Shown here: positions 1 to 7,384 of the stretch, in pieces
Layout of the letters: every line of letters begins with the position of its first letter
Position numbering within the stretch: the first letter of the stretch is position 1
NCBI GenBank assembly: GCA_910586555.1
Contig: CAJUJY010000018.1
Span: forward strand, 1 to 53,130
Length of the DNA: 53,130 nucleotides
From: an uncultured Lachnospiraceae bacterium
Lineage (GTDB): Bacteria; Bacillota; Clostridia; Lachnospirales; Lachnospiraceae
Direction of reading: 5' to 3'
Translations under genes and position numbers: made by a program
Notes under the pieces: generated by a model
Database searches by the model: none
What the model saw: only the letters and a program-made list of their open reading frames with translations
What the model was told of the DNA's origin: nothing

Positions 1-90
1 CCAAAATAAAATCAAAGTTTTTTTATTTTCCTATTGACATTTATTAGCTGGACTTATGTTTCTTTCATTTATTATATATGTTATATATAA

Positions 91-516
91 TTAATAATTC
101 TTTATAAGCCATTTAATCCTCTTTTTAGTTAGTTTTATTAATATATCGTTATACACCAGCGGATACATTGTACCACCTTCAAATTCACTAGATTTTTCTG
201 CTGCCTTTTTATCCCTTTTCTTTATCCATGCAAGTTCAGACTTTTTAAGTTCTTTCTGATCTTCCTGGTTTAACTTGCCATAAATATCATTATAAACATA
301 ATTTAGTTCTTTGTCCCAAAGTTTAAATTCTTCTAGTGATTCATGGTTCATTTCCTGCTGTGGCCCGTTATATTTAAACTTTTTATTACATTTTTTCTTT
401 AATTTGTTAAAACGTTCCATATAACCAGAATTTGCATAAGTTTTTGCTGGTGCTGCAGATATAGTTAATAATGATATAACTATTATACTTAAAATTGCTA
501 AAACCTTTTTATTCAT
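91..516 (-). CDS. Secreted LprI-like (DUF1311) protein
   Basis: A 141-residue protein. Residues 1-28 form a signal peptide: a short basic start, a hydrophobic run and an AxA-like cleavage region. The mature part matches the lysozyme-inhibitor LprI N-terminal/DUF1311 pattern. It has WDKELNYVYNDIYGKL, then SELAWIKKRD (the usual Q-W-x-x-xRD region), then a GGTMYP motif and a closing LTKKRIKWL helix. The paired cysteines common in proteobacterial members are largely missing; one Cys remains near residue 43. The protein is probably exported and acts at the cell surface; inhibition of lysozyme is known for only a few family members and is not shown here. A good ribosome site (AGGAGG-like) precedes the ATG. 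It lies 53 bases downstream of rtcB on the same strand, with no terminator seen between them. Confidence 0.75.
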   Translation of the reverse strand: MNKKVLAILSIIVISLLTISAAPAKTYANSGYMERFNKLKKKCNKKFKYNGPQQEMNHESLEEFKLWDKELNYVYNDIYGKLNQEDQKELKKSELAWIKKRDKKAAEKSSEFEGGTMYPLVYNDILIKLTKKRIKWLIKNY

Positions 517-569
517 ATTATTATTCCTCCAATTATTTTATACTTTAACCTTAGCCTGGCAGGATAAAT

Positions 570-2069
570 TTAAGCTTTTATTGTAAAAACTGGCTCCATC
601 CTGGCTACTGGTAATGCCATATTATGCCCTGTGTGTACATCTATTACTTTATCAATATCCTTATAGGCATAAGGTGCTTCTGCCCGTACCTGTTCTTCCC
701 ATTTCTTTAAAATATCAGCCCTGCCTTTTAAATCAGCCCGTGACGGGTCTATAGGTGTAACAATATGGAATTTTTCTATAAATTTATAAAATTCTTCATC
801 ATTGCCTTTAATTGCTTCACCACGGGACTTTGCCCGTCCTGCACCGTGGCTTGCACTCCACAATGTTTCTTTACTGCCAAGTCCTCTTAAAATGTAACTA
901 GGGCTTCCCATAGAACCAGGTATCATTACAGGTTCACCATAACTTGCAAATTCTGTGCCCTCCATCTCTTCATAACCACCAGCAGGACATGCACCTTTAC
1001 GGTGGATATAATAATTTTCCCCGCCAGACTGCTTTTTCCATATATAATTATGTGGCGCATCATAAACCAGATCCATATTGCAGCTTCCAAGCACACTGGT
1101 AAAAACATCCTGTATCATAAGTCCAAGGAACAGGCGGTTAGCAAATGCAAAATTTGCAGCATTTGCAGAGGCCTGCCAAAAACGGTTCCATGCATTATGT
1201 ACAATAAAGTCTTCTGGTATAAGGTATATCTTATTTTCAGGGTGTTTAATCCCTGCCGGGTAAATATCCTGGCAAAGCATGCGGTTTATAAGCCCGCTAT
1301 GGTGTCCTGCTGCCAAAGAGCCGGCATGTATCATTACTGTAATAGTGCCTTTTTTAATATTCCAGGCATTAGCCGCCCTGCCATCATAAATCTTTGTAAC
1401 TTTTTGTACTTCAAGGAAGTGGTTACCACCGCCAACCGTCCCAATCTGGCCATCATATGTTAATTTTCCATAGCTGCCAGTAAAGTCTTCAAGCCCTTCT
1501 GCAAGGTCTGTATTAATGCTTCCATGAAATACCGTACGGCCAAGCCATTTTTCCTGGACAGAAGGCTGGTAATACTTCCAAAGCCCGCTTTTATTGCTGT
1601 CATTACTAGTTTCAAGTATTCCCAGAAGACCATGTAAAAACATTGCCTGGCGCTGCCTGCCTGTCATTGGGATCTGCCTGCCGCCTTCAAAAAATATATA
1701 ACGTGCTTTTTTTATTAATTCAGGAAGCTTTTCATAAACTTGCCCTTCTGTAAGGCCTGTTGTATAAAAACGCATACCACAGTTAATATCATTTCCCATT
1801 GCCTGCGGGACTACAAAACCCTTTGTCATCATTACCATACCGATTGGGATTCCAGAACCTTTGTGGAAGTCAGGGGTTAAAATAATTTTTTCAATTCCAG
1901 GCATGGCCTCTTTTTCAAAAAACTGTACAGCTTCAAGACTTTTTAATGTTTCCTCTAATCCTGCCATCTGGTGTAATTCTTCAACTGCATTTTTATCTGG
2001 CAGTACGCCGTCTGGCAAATAACAGGATATTACAATATCCCTGTCTTTATATTTAATATTATGTATCAT
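570..2069 (-). CDS. rtcB: RtcB family RNA-splicing ligase
   Basis: A 499-residue RtcB ligase, which joins RNA 2',3'-cyclic phosphate or 3'-phosphate ends to 5'-OH ends using GTP and Mn2+ in the cytoplasm. Diagnostic motifs are present in order: TPDFHKGSGIPIG, GNDINCGMRFY (the metal-binding Asp and Cys), GTVGGGNHFLEV, IHAGSLAAGHHSG, the YDAPHN region, and SASHGAGRAKSRGEA, which carries the His that is guanylylated in characterised enzymes. Length is above the ~408 residues of the E. coli protein but within the family range. There is no rtcA cyclase or archease nearby. In bacteria RtcB is linked to repair of RNAs cut by toxins, and a mazF gene lies about 670 bases upstream on the same strand; a functional link is only inference. 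The 185-base leader holds a structured element (2108-2242). Confidence 0.93.
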   Translation of the reverse strand: MIHNIKYKDRDIVISCYLPDGVLPDKNAVEELHQMAGLEETLKSLEAVQFFEKEAMPGIEKIILTPDFHKGSGIPIGMVMMTKGFVVPQAMGNDINCGMRFYTTGLTEGQVYEKLPELIKKARYIFFEGGRQIPMTGRQRQAMFLHGLLGILETSNDSNKSGLWKYYQPSVQEKWLGRTVFHGSINTDLAEGLEDFTGSYGKLTYDGQIGTVGGGNHFLEVQKVTKIYDGRAANAWNIKKGTITVMIHAGSLAAGHHSGLINRMLCQDIYPAGIKHPENKIYLIPEDFIVHNAWNRFWQASANAANFAFANRLFLGLMIQDVFTSVLGSCNMDLVYDAPHNYIWKKQSGGENYYIHRKGACPAGGYEEMEGTEFASYGEPVMIPGSMGSPSYILRGLGSKETLWSASHGAGRAKSRGEAIKGNDEEFYKFIEKFHIVTPIDPSRADLKGRADILKKWEEQVRAEAPYAYKDIDKVIDVHTGHNMALPVARMEPVFTIKA

Positions 2070-2107
2070 AATAATCCTTTACTGTATTATCTGTTGCCTG
2101 CTTCTTT

Positions 2108-2242
2108 GTGAACCACCCATCACCTAAAGGTAATGGACTTCTAAGGAGCTAACGCTCCTATTTAAGAAGTTTGATATTTAAGTTTCCATCTGTCACTAGG
2201 CAATCCTTTAGTTAAGGGGGTTAATTGCCAAAGAGCAGATGG
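2108..2242 (-). mobile_element. IS200/IS605 right-end or omega-RNA-like remnant
   Basis: Read on the minus strand, this gap between rlmH and rtcB folds as three successive hairpins. The first is CCATCTG...CAGATGG, with an inner GGCAA/TTGCC pair (2186-2242). The second is CTTCT/AGAAG enclosing GGAGC-GTTA-GCTCC (2138-2169). The third is CCATTACCT-TT-AGGTGATGG (2117-2136). The series ends in GTGGTTCAC. A hairpin series ending in G-GGTTCA(C) is the hallmark of the right end of IS200/IS605 elements and of the omega-RNA scaffold used by TnpB. No tnpB or tnpA is present, so this would be a solo end or a non-autonomous derivative. The 3' flank, where a guide would sit, is the rtcB leader. Assigned by motif memory, not by alignment. 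Confidence 0.5.
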
Positions 2243-2254
2243 CTGGCACTGTTT

Positions 2255-2734
2255 TTACTTATGGTATGGTTCGCCATTTATTATTTTATATGCCCTGTAA
2301 ACCTGTTCTAACAGTATCACCCTCATTAGCTGGTGTGGAAATGTCATAGCCGAAAAACTTATCTTTTCATCTGCTATTTCCAATATTTCACTGCTAAGCC
2401 CTGTTGAACCCCCTATTATAAAAATAATATGGCTTGTCCCCTCTATGCCTAGATTTTTTATTTTGTCCGCAAATTTTTCAGAAGGCATCTGTTTTCCATT
2501 AATTGCAAGTGCAATTACATAAGCATTACTTTTTATGTATTTTTTAAGCCGTATTCCTTCTTTTAAAAGTATTATTCCTGCCTCTTTTGCACTTGCATTT
2601 TCAGAAGTTTTCTCATCAGCCACTTCTGTTATTTCCAGTTTACAGTATCTTGAAAGCCGCTTTTTATACTCAAAGACGGCATCTTCAAAATATTTTTCTT
2701 TTAGCTTTCCTACTGCTAGTATTGTTATCTTCAT
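2255..2734 (-). CDS. rlmH: 23S rRNA pseudouridine-1915 N3-methyltransferase
   Basis: A 159-residue RlmH of the SPOUT class, the usual family length. It methylates pseudouridine 1915 in helix 69 of 23S rRNA on assembled ribosomes, using S-adenosylmethionine. Seen motifs are an N-terminal MKITILAVGKLKEKY, FIIGGSTGLSSEI (the knot region that binds SAM), and the C-terminal SAMTFPHQLMRVILLEQVYRAY followed by INGEPYHK. The YHK tail is typical and functionally important in the family. It starts one base after the mazF stop codon, so the two are almost certainly co-transcribed. Confidence 0.96.
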   Translation of the reverse strand: MKITILAVGKLKEKYFEDAVFEYKKRLSRYCKLEITEVADEKTSENASAKEAGIILLKEGIRLKKYIKSNAYVIALAINGKQMPSEKFADKIKNLGIEGTSHIIFIIGGSTGLSSEILEIADEKISFSAMTFPHQLMRVILLEQVYRAYKIINGEPYHK

Positions 2735-2736
2735 AG

Positions 2737-3156
2737 TTATCTTATAACCTCTTTTTCTGCTGTTTCCTTTATAGCAGTTTCTTTATGCAGCCTGTCTGTA
2801 CCTGTAAATTCCCCTTCAAGTGCAAGGCTTATACATAATGCCTTGTCTATCCTTAAAAGTATTTCATCATCAAGATGGCATACCTTTTCCCTAAGCCTTG
2901 ATTTATCAATAGTCCTTATCTGTTCAAGCAAAATTACAGAATCTTTAATTATATCATACTTTTTAACTTCCAGTGCAACATGTGTAGGGAGTTTTGCTTT
3001 ATTCATTTTAGATGTAATTGCAGCACATATTACTGTAGGGCTGTGCCTGTTGCCCATATCATTTTGTATAACCAGCACAGGCCTTATGCCTCCCTGTTCA
3101 GAACCCACTACTGGACGTAAATCAGCAAAAAATATATCTCCACGTCTAATATTCAA
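2737..3156 (-). CDS. mazF: MazF/PemK-type endoribonuclease toxin
   Basis: A MazF/NdoA-like mRNA interferase that cleaves single-stranded RNA at short specific sequences. The protein from 3156 would be about 139 residues and begins with NIRRGDIFFADL. It closely follows the Bacillus NdoA pattern: VVGSEQGG-RPVLVIQND, GNRHSPTVICAAIT, KLPTHV, DSVILLEQIRTIDK. The TTG at 3156 is chosen because a GGAG-type ribosome site lies about 10 bases upstream and because family members start just before the KRGD-like motif; an in-frame TTG at 3177 is possible. The C-terminus is about 20 residues longer than NdoA and ends in a charged Lys/Glu-rich tail. No EndoAI/MazE antitoxin gene precedes it. The upstream neighbours are a DUF6440 protein and alr. 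Confidence 0.93.
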   Translation of the reverse strand: MNIRRGDIFFADLRPVVGSEQGGIRPVLVIQNDMGNRHSPTVICAAITSKMNKAKLPTHVALEVKKYDIIKDSVILLEQIRTIDKSRLREKVCHLDDEILLRIDKALCISLALEGEFTGTDRLHKETAIKETAEKEVIR

Positions 3157-3335
3157 AACGTTCACGCTCCAATTCAATATTTTCGAGAAGCAAACCGTTT
3201 CTTACCGGCCTATATATGTATTTTTAATCTTCTCTTTCCTATCTTTTCCATATTTTAAGATAAGTATTCGTAAACGTTTATATTTTTATCCCGTAAATAC
3301 TAATTTACTGTAAATTGGAATTAGAATGGCTAAAG

Positions 3336-3518
3336 TCAGATATCTGCAACCGGAGAAATAACAGGTTTTCCATCTTTGCCTAAAAGCGGTGTCATTCCTC
3401 CTGCATTTGCAACTTTACGGAACACATAATTCACACCTGTTTCTGTGTCTAGAAAAATTTGCACAACATCCACAGTTCCTTGTGAATAAACCATCTTAAA
3501 CCGTTCTTTCTTTGTCAT
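3336..3518 (-). CDS. DUF6440 family small protein
   Basis: A 60-residue protein matching the DUF6440 pattern. It has an RF start, a short strand, then FLDTETGVNYVF and AGGMTPLLGKDGKPV, the conserved D-x-TG-NY and GG-TPL-D-GKP motifs. Function is unknown. It has no signal peptide or membrane segment. A strong AGGAGG-type ribosome site precedes the ATG. It lies between alr and mazF, where Bacillus carries the EndoAI antitoxin, but its fold pattern does not look like a ribbon-helix-helix antitoxin. A 179-base gap separates it from the chosen mazF start, so mazF may also have its own promoter. Confidence 0.8.
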   Translation of the reverse strand: MTKKERFKMVYSQGTVDVVQIFLDTETGVNYVFRKVANAGGMTPLLGKDGKPVISPVADI

Positions 3519-3564
3519 TTTATTTCCTCCATAAATTCTAATTTATATAATTGTAAAATAAAGG

Positions 3565-4749
3565 TTAATAGTCTGGATAATAGTCCTTTGTCCCTGCAAT
3601 TTTTCCATTTCTGTAATATACCCTTGGAACTCTTTTTCCTATATCACATACAAATTCATAATTAAATGAATATGACATTTCTGCTAATTCCTCTATGGAA
3701 ATATATCCATCCCCGTCATGCCCTGCTAATGTTACAATATCCCCTTCATGTACACCGCCTATATCTGTTACATCCACCATAAACTGGTCCATGCATACCC
3801 TTCCAATTACAGGTGCACGCTTTCCATGTATTAATACATGTCCCCTGCCTGACAGTGCCCTTGGGTATCCGTCTGCATACCCGGCGGGTATGGTTGCAAT
3901 TTTTGTTTCCCTTGTAGTTGTAAATGTACCTCCATACCCTATTTCACAGCCTGCTTCCACTGTTTTTACAAATGACACAAAAGCTTTAAGCTCCATTGCA
4001 GGAATTAGTTTAAGGCGGTCTTTTGCCACTTCACCTGAAGGGTACATGCCATATAAAGATATACCATACCGTACCATATCAAGATTAACTTCCTGCATTT
4101 CTATAATACCTGCACTGTTTGAAACATGCTTTACTGGCAGTTCTATTCCTTCATCTTCAATACGTTTTACAAATGACATATAACGTTCAAACTGTATCTT
4201 AGCTTTTGTCTTGTCTTTTTCGTCCATTCTTGCAAAATGTGTAAAACAGCCGTCAACTGAAATTCCTGGAAGCCCTGCAATTTTCTTAATTGTATCAAGG
4301 CTTTCATTATCCTGCTTAAACCCAATACGTCCCATTCCTGTATCAAGTGCGATATGTATATGTGCCTTCTTGCCTGCTTTTACTGCTGCTTCTGACATTT
4401 TTAAAGCCATATCATACTGGAATACTGCTGTTGTTATATTATAATCTACCATTGAACCATACTGTTGTTCTGGTGTAAAACCAAATATTAATACTGGCTT
4501 TGTAAAACCGGCCTGTCTTAGTTCAATACCTTCTTCAAGTATTGCAACACCATAAGAATCAACTATGCCATCAATAGCGCCTGCTGTTTCAACTGCACCA
4601 TGCCCGTAGCCGTCAGCTTTAACCACTGCCATTATTTTTGTGCCTGGCTTTAAAAGTTTCTTTGCATTAACAACATTCTGGTATATTGCATCAAGGTTTA
4701 TCTCTGCCTGTACCCTGTAGTACTGCTTTGCTTTTCTTACTGTTTCCAT
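3565..4749 (-). CDS. alr: Alanine racemase
   Basis: A 394-residue PLP-dependent alanine racemase that makes D-alanine for peptidoglycan. Motifs seen are AVVKADGYGHGA (the PLP-binding Lys near residue 44), THFARMDEKDK, HVSNSAGI, MVRYGISLYGMYPS, and, in the C-terminal beta domain, EIGYGGTFTTTRETKIATIPAGYADGYPR with the catalytic Tyr of the GY motif, plus GRVCMDQFMVDV. Length is typical (370-395). The alr-mazF order is common in Firmicutes. Confidence 0.97.
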   Translation of the reverse strand: METVRKAKQYYRVQAEINLDAIYQNVVNAKKLLKPGTKIMAVVKADGYGHGAVETAGAIDGIVDSYGVAILEEGIELRQAGFTKPVLIFGFTPEQQYGSMVDYNITTAVFQYDMALKMSEAAVKAGKKAHIHIALDTGMGRIGFKQDNESLDTIKKIAGLPGISVDGCFTHFARMDEKDKTKAKIQFERYMSFVKRIEDEGIELPVKHVSNSAGIIEMQEVNLDMVRYGISLYGMYPSGEVAKDRLKLIPAMELKAFVSFVKTVEAGCEIGYGGTFTTTRETKIATIPAGYADGYPRALSGRGHVLIHGKRAPVIGRVCMDQFMVDVTDIGGVHEGDIVTLAGHDGDGYISIEELAEMSYSFNYEFVCDIGKRVPRVYYRNGKIAGTKDYYPDY

Positions 4750-4833
4750 ATTTATACTCCGTTTTTACCTGTTTTATATAAAGTGCGGGCTTTAAATCCT
4801 GTATAAAAAATTTTATAATATTTTGCTGTAAGG

Positions 4834-6342
4834 CTAAAATGGCAGTATATAAGGCAGCTCTTCTATAATATCTGAGGCCACCATTGAATACCTGTTTCTT
4901 TTACCTGCGTATGAATCTGCTGCCATTCCATGTATAAATACAGCAAGTGCAGCGGCTTTTAACGGTTTCATTCCCTGTGCAAGAAGACCTGCCATAATAC
5001 CACAAAGCACATCTCCAGAACCCCCGGTAGCAAGTGCATTGTTTCCTGTTGTATTTATATAAACCGTGCCTCCATTTGAAACAACAGTCCTTGCATCTTT
5101 TAAAACAATAGTACAGCCGCTTTTATGGCCTGATACATAATCTGTTATATTTTCCTTAATATCATTTAAATCTGCACCTGTAAGCCTTGCCATTTCTTTT
5201 AAATGTGGTGTAATTATAAAATTCCCTGTAAGTGCATACCTGTCTATACCTGTGCCAGAAGGCATAAGATATGGCAGTATATTTAATGCGTCTGCATCCA
5301 TTACAACTGGTTTGTCCCTTACTTCTAATACCTCTTTTACAAGCTTTCTTGCATCTTCTTCTGTTCCTGTACCTGGCCCTATAGCAATTACATCTGCCCA
5401 TTTTATGCTGTCTGTTATTCCATCTGTATATGTTCCTGTTATAGCTTCTGGCAGATAAGCCTTTATTATATCCACATTCTGTGGTGCAGTTGCCACCCTT
5501 ACAAGCCCACATCCTGCCCTGTATGCTGCCTTTGCTGCAAGGCAGCATGCACCGCTCATGCCAGCGGAGCCAGCTACTACAAGCACCCTGCCAAAATTCC
5601 CCTTATTGGTACGTGCTCCCCTTTCTGGCATAAGAAGCGGCAGGTCTTCCTTTTTATAAGTATAAGCCTTTGGTGATACTTTTTTAACCGCTATTTCTGG
5701 AAATCCTATATCTGCTATTGTTACATTACCGCTGTAAGATGCCCCTGGAAATAATACAAGCCCCCTTTTGCTGCTGCCAAATGTTACAGTGTGGCTTGCT
5801 TTTACTGCACAGCCATATATATGCCCATTATCTGCATTTATGCCGGACGGGATATCAACTGATACCACTTGCGAAGGCTGTGAATTAATCCAGTTTACCC
5901 ATTTTAAATATTCTCCCTCAATATTCCTTGAAAGCCCCGTTCCAAATAATGCATCTATAATAATATTATATTCATTATCCCCTGGCTTTGTGATAAACCT
6001 TAAATTAAGGTTTTTGGCGATATCGATTTGTATTTGCATCTCTTCTGTTGCTTTATCCTTATTTCCAACAAGAAGTATGCTGGCATCAAAACCAGCTTCT
6101 TTAAACATCCTTGCACATGCAACACCATCACCGCCATTATTGCCCATGCCGCAGATGGCAAGTATTTTAACTGTATGTAAATTGTGTATGCCATTGCCAT
6201 TACATGCAATGCATTTTTCTTTAATACATTGCATAACAGCCATTGCTGCCTTTTCCATAAGTACAACAGATGGTATTTTTATTTCCTGTATTGATATGCT
6301 GTCAATTTTTGCAGCTTCTGCTGCGTTTAATATATATTCCAA
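4834..6342 (-). CDS. nnr: Bifunctional NAD(P)HX epimerase/dehydratase
   Basis: A 502-residue metabolite-repair enzyme. The N-terminal YjeF_N epimerase domain (about 1-215) interconverts R- and S-NAD(P)HX. The C-terminal ribokinase-like domain (about 225-500) dehydrates S-NADHX back to NADH using ADP. Seen motifs are GMGNNGGDGVACAR and DALFGTGLSR in the first half. The second half has VAGSAGMSGA, AIGPGTG, VMDADALNIL, ITPHLKEMARL and the nucleotide-binding NALATGGSGDVLCGI. Length matches the fused family (about 500). It sits 20 bases after acpS; acpS-nnr-alr is a common Firmicute order. Confidence 0.96.
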   Translation of the reverse strand: MEYILNAAEAAKIDSISIQEIKIPSVVLMEKAAMAVMQCIKEKCIACNGNGIHNLHTVKILAICGMGNNGGDGVACARMFKEAGFDASILLVGNKDKATEEMQIQIDIAKNLNLRFITKPGDNEYNIIIDALFGTGLSRNIEGEYLKWVNWINSQPSQVVSVDIPSGINADNGHIYGCAVKASHTVTFGSSKRGLVLFPGASYSGNVTIADIGFPEIAVKKVSPKAYTYKKEDLPLLMPERGARTNKGNFGRVLVVAGSAGMSGACCLAAKAAYRAGCGLVRVATAPQNVDIIKAYLPEAITGTYTDGITDSIKWADVIAIGPGTGTEEDARKLVKEVLEVRDKPVVMDADALNILPYLMPSGTGIDRYALTGNFIITPHLKEMARLTGADLNDIKENITDYVSGHKSGCTIVLKDARTVVSNGGTVYINTTGNNALATGGSGDVLCGIMAGLLAQGMKPLKAAALAVFIHGMAADSYAGKRNRYSMVASDIIEELPYILPF

Positions 6343-6362
6343 AAATATGCCTTCCTTTTTGT

Positions 6363-6722
6363 TTAATATTCTGTTATAACATAAGCTATTGCAGTGCTTT
6401 TTGTATCGCTTAATGAAATATGTATATAGTTTATGCCAAGACTTTTTGCTGTTTCCATTGCCTTGTTATGTAAGAGTACATATGGTGCGCCAGTTTTAGT
6501 CCTAAGTATTTCAATATCTGATGGCATAAACTTTGTAAAACCTGTACCAAGTGCTTTCGCTACAGCTTCTTTGCCTGCAAAATTACTTGCTGCCCGGCTT
6601 TTTCTTTCTTCTATAAGTTTCTGTTCCGCTTCTGTATAATATTTATTTAAAAATGATCCATTCTGTATTGCTTTAAATATCCGTTCTGTTTCAACTATAT
6701 CAACACCTGTTCCCGCAATCAT
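6363..6722 (-). CDS. acpS: Holo-[acyl-carrier-protein] synthase
   Basis: A 119-residue AcpS-type phosphopantetheinyl transferase that loads the 4'-phosphopantetheine arm from CoA onto acyl carrier protein. The metal-binding motif GTGVDIVETERI is at the N-terminus and FAGKEAVAKALGTG is the second core motif. Length is typical. Its ATG overlaps the stop codon of the upstream coiled-coil gene by four bases (ATGA), which indicates translational coupling. Confidence 0.96.
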   Translation of the reverse strand: MIAGTGVDIVETERIFKAIQNGSFLNKYYTEAEQKLIEERKSRAASNFAGKEAVAKALGTGFTKFMPSDIEILRTKTGAPYVLLHNKAMETAKSLGINYIHISLSDTKSTAIAYVITEY

Positions 6723-7384
6723 AATAAATCCCCGTTTTTATTTTCTTCAATATTACCCTTCCATACATGGTGGTTTTTATCAAATACTTCCACTACCTGT
6801 GCACCTAAAAGGTTATGCATGTATTTATACATTTGTGTATTGCGCATTTCCATATCCTGTTTTTCAAGGATTTTATCTTTAAGTGCATTTCTTGCTTCTT
6901 TTATCCATTCTTCAATTTTTTCGATTTGTTCTGTATTGGAAGTAAGCTCACTATAACACACTTTCATTGCTTCAACAAGAAGTTCATTATTAGCAAGCTG
7001 TATCTGGGCAGGCATTGCCCTTTGTATTTCTTCTGCCTGGCTTATCTTATCATTAAGGTCTGCCATAAGTTTCTGGTTTTTTTCCTGCTTCTTTATTTTA
7101 AAAAAGCTGTCAGGTTCATTGCCATCTGTCATATTATATACAATATTATCCATAATTGCCTTTTTAGCTTTTTCATATTCCTTAATATCATTGGCAGCCT
7201 TTCCCTGTTTTTTTAAGAGTTCATTTAACCTTTTCTCACAGCTTTTTATTTCACTTGTCTTACGGTATTCAGGAAAAAGTTCATGCCACTGCGGGTCTAA
7301 TACAAGCAATGGTACTTTTTTATTTTTAAGCGCCTGCAAATACATATAATCATTATTAATATCCTTCTTTTTTTTTCTAAGCAT
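6719..7384 (-). CDS. Coiled-coil protein of unknown function
   Basis: About 221 residues from the ATG at 7384; this start has an AAGGAGT ribosome site about 10 bases upstream. I do not recognise the family. It has a basic N-terminus (LRKKKKD), then a segment with LVLDPQWHELFPE. Long charged helices from about residue 45 to 185 are rich in Lys, Glu and Gln and look coiled-coil. A final short segment (AQVVEVFDKNHHVW) looks like a beta-strand pair. It has no signal peptide, transmembrane segment or cysteine cluster. It overlaps the radical SAM-HAD gene upstream by 8 bases and acpS downstream by 4, so it is translated as part of the same message. Whether it belongs functionally to the modification-type cluster is unknown. 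Confidence 0.8.
   Translation of the reverse strand: MLRKKKKDINNDYMYLQALKNKKVPLLVLDPQWHELFPEYRKTSEIKSCEKRLNELLKKQGKAANDIKEYEKAKKAIMDNIVYNMTDGNEPDSFFKIKKQEKNQKLMADLNDKISQAEEIQRAMPAQIQLANNELLVEAMKVCYSELTSNTEQIEKIEEWIKEARNALKDKILEKQDMEMRNTQMYKYMHNLLGAQVVEVFDKNHHVWKGNIEENKNGDLL

Noticed and set aside
1002..1463. A 153-codon plus-strand frame opposite rtcB
   Set aside because: It lies wholly antisense to a strongly conserved enzyme, and its translation is Cys/Ile-rich with no domain pattern. The same reasoning removes the other plus-strand frames opposite minus-strand genes.
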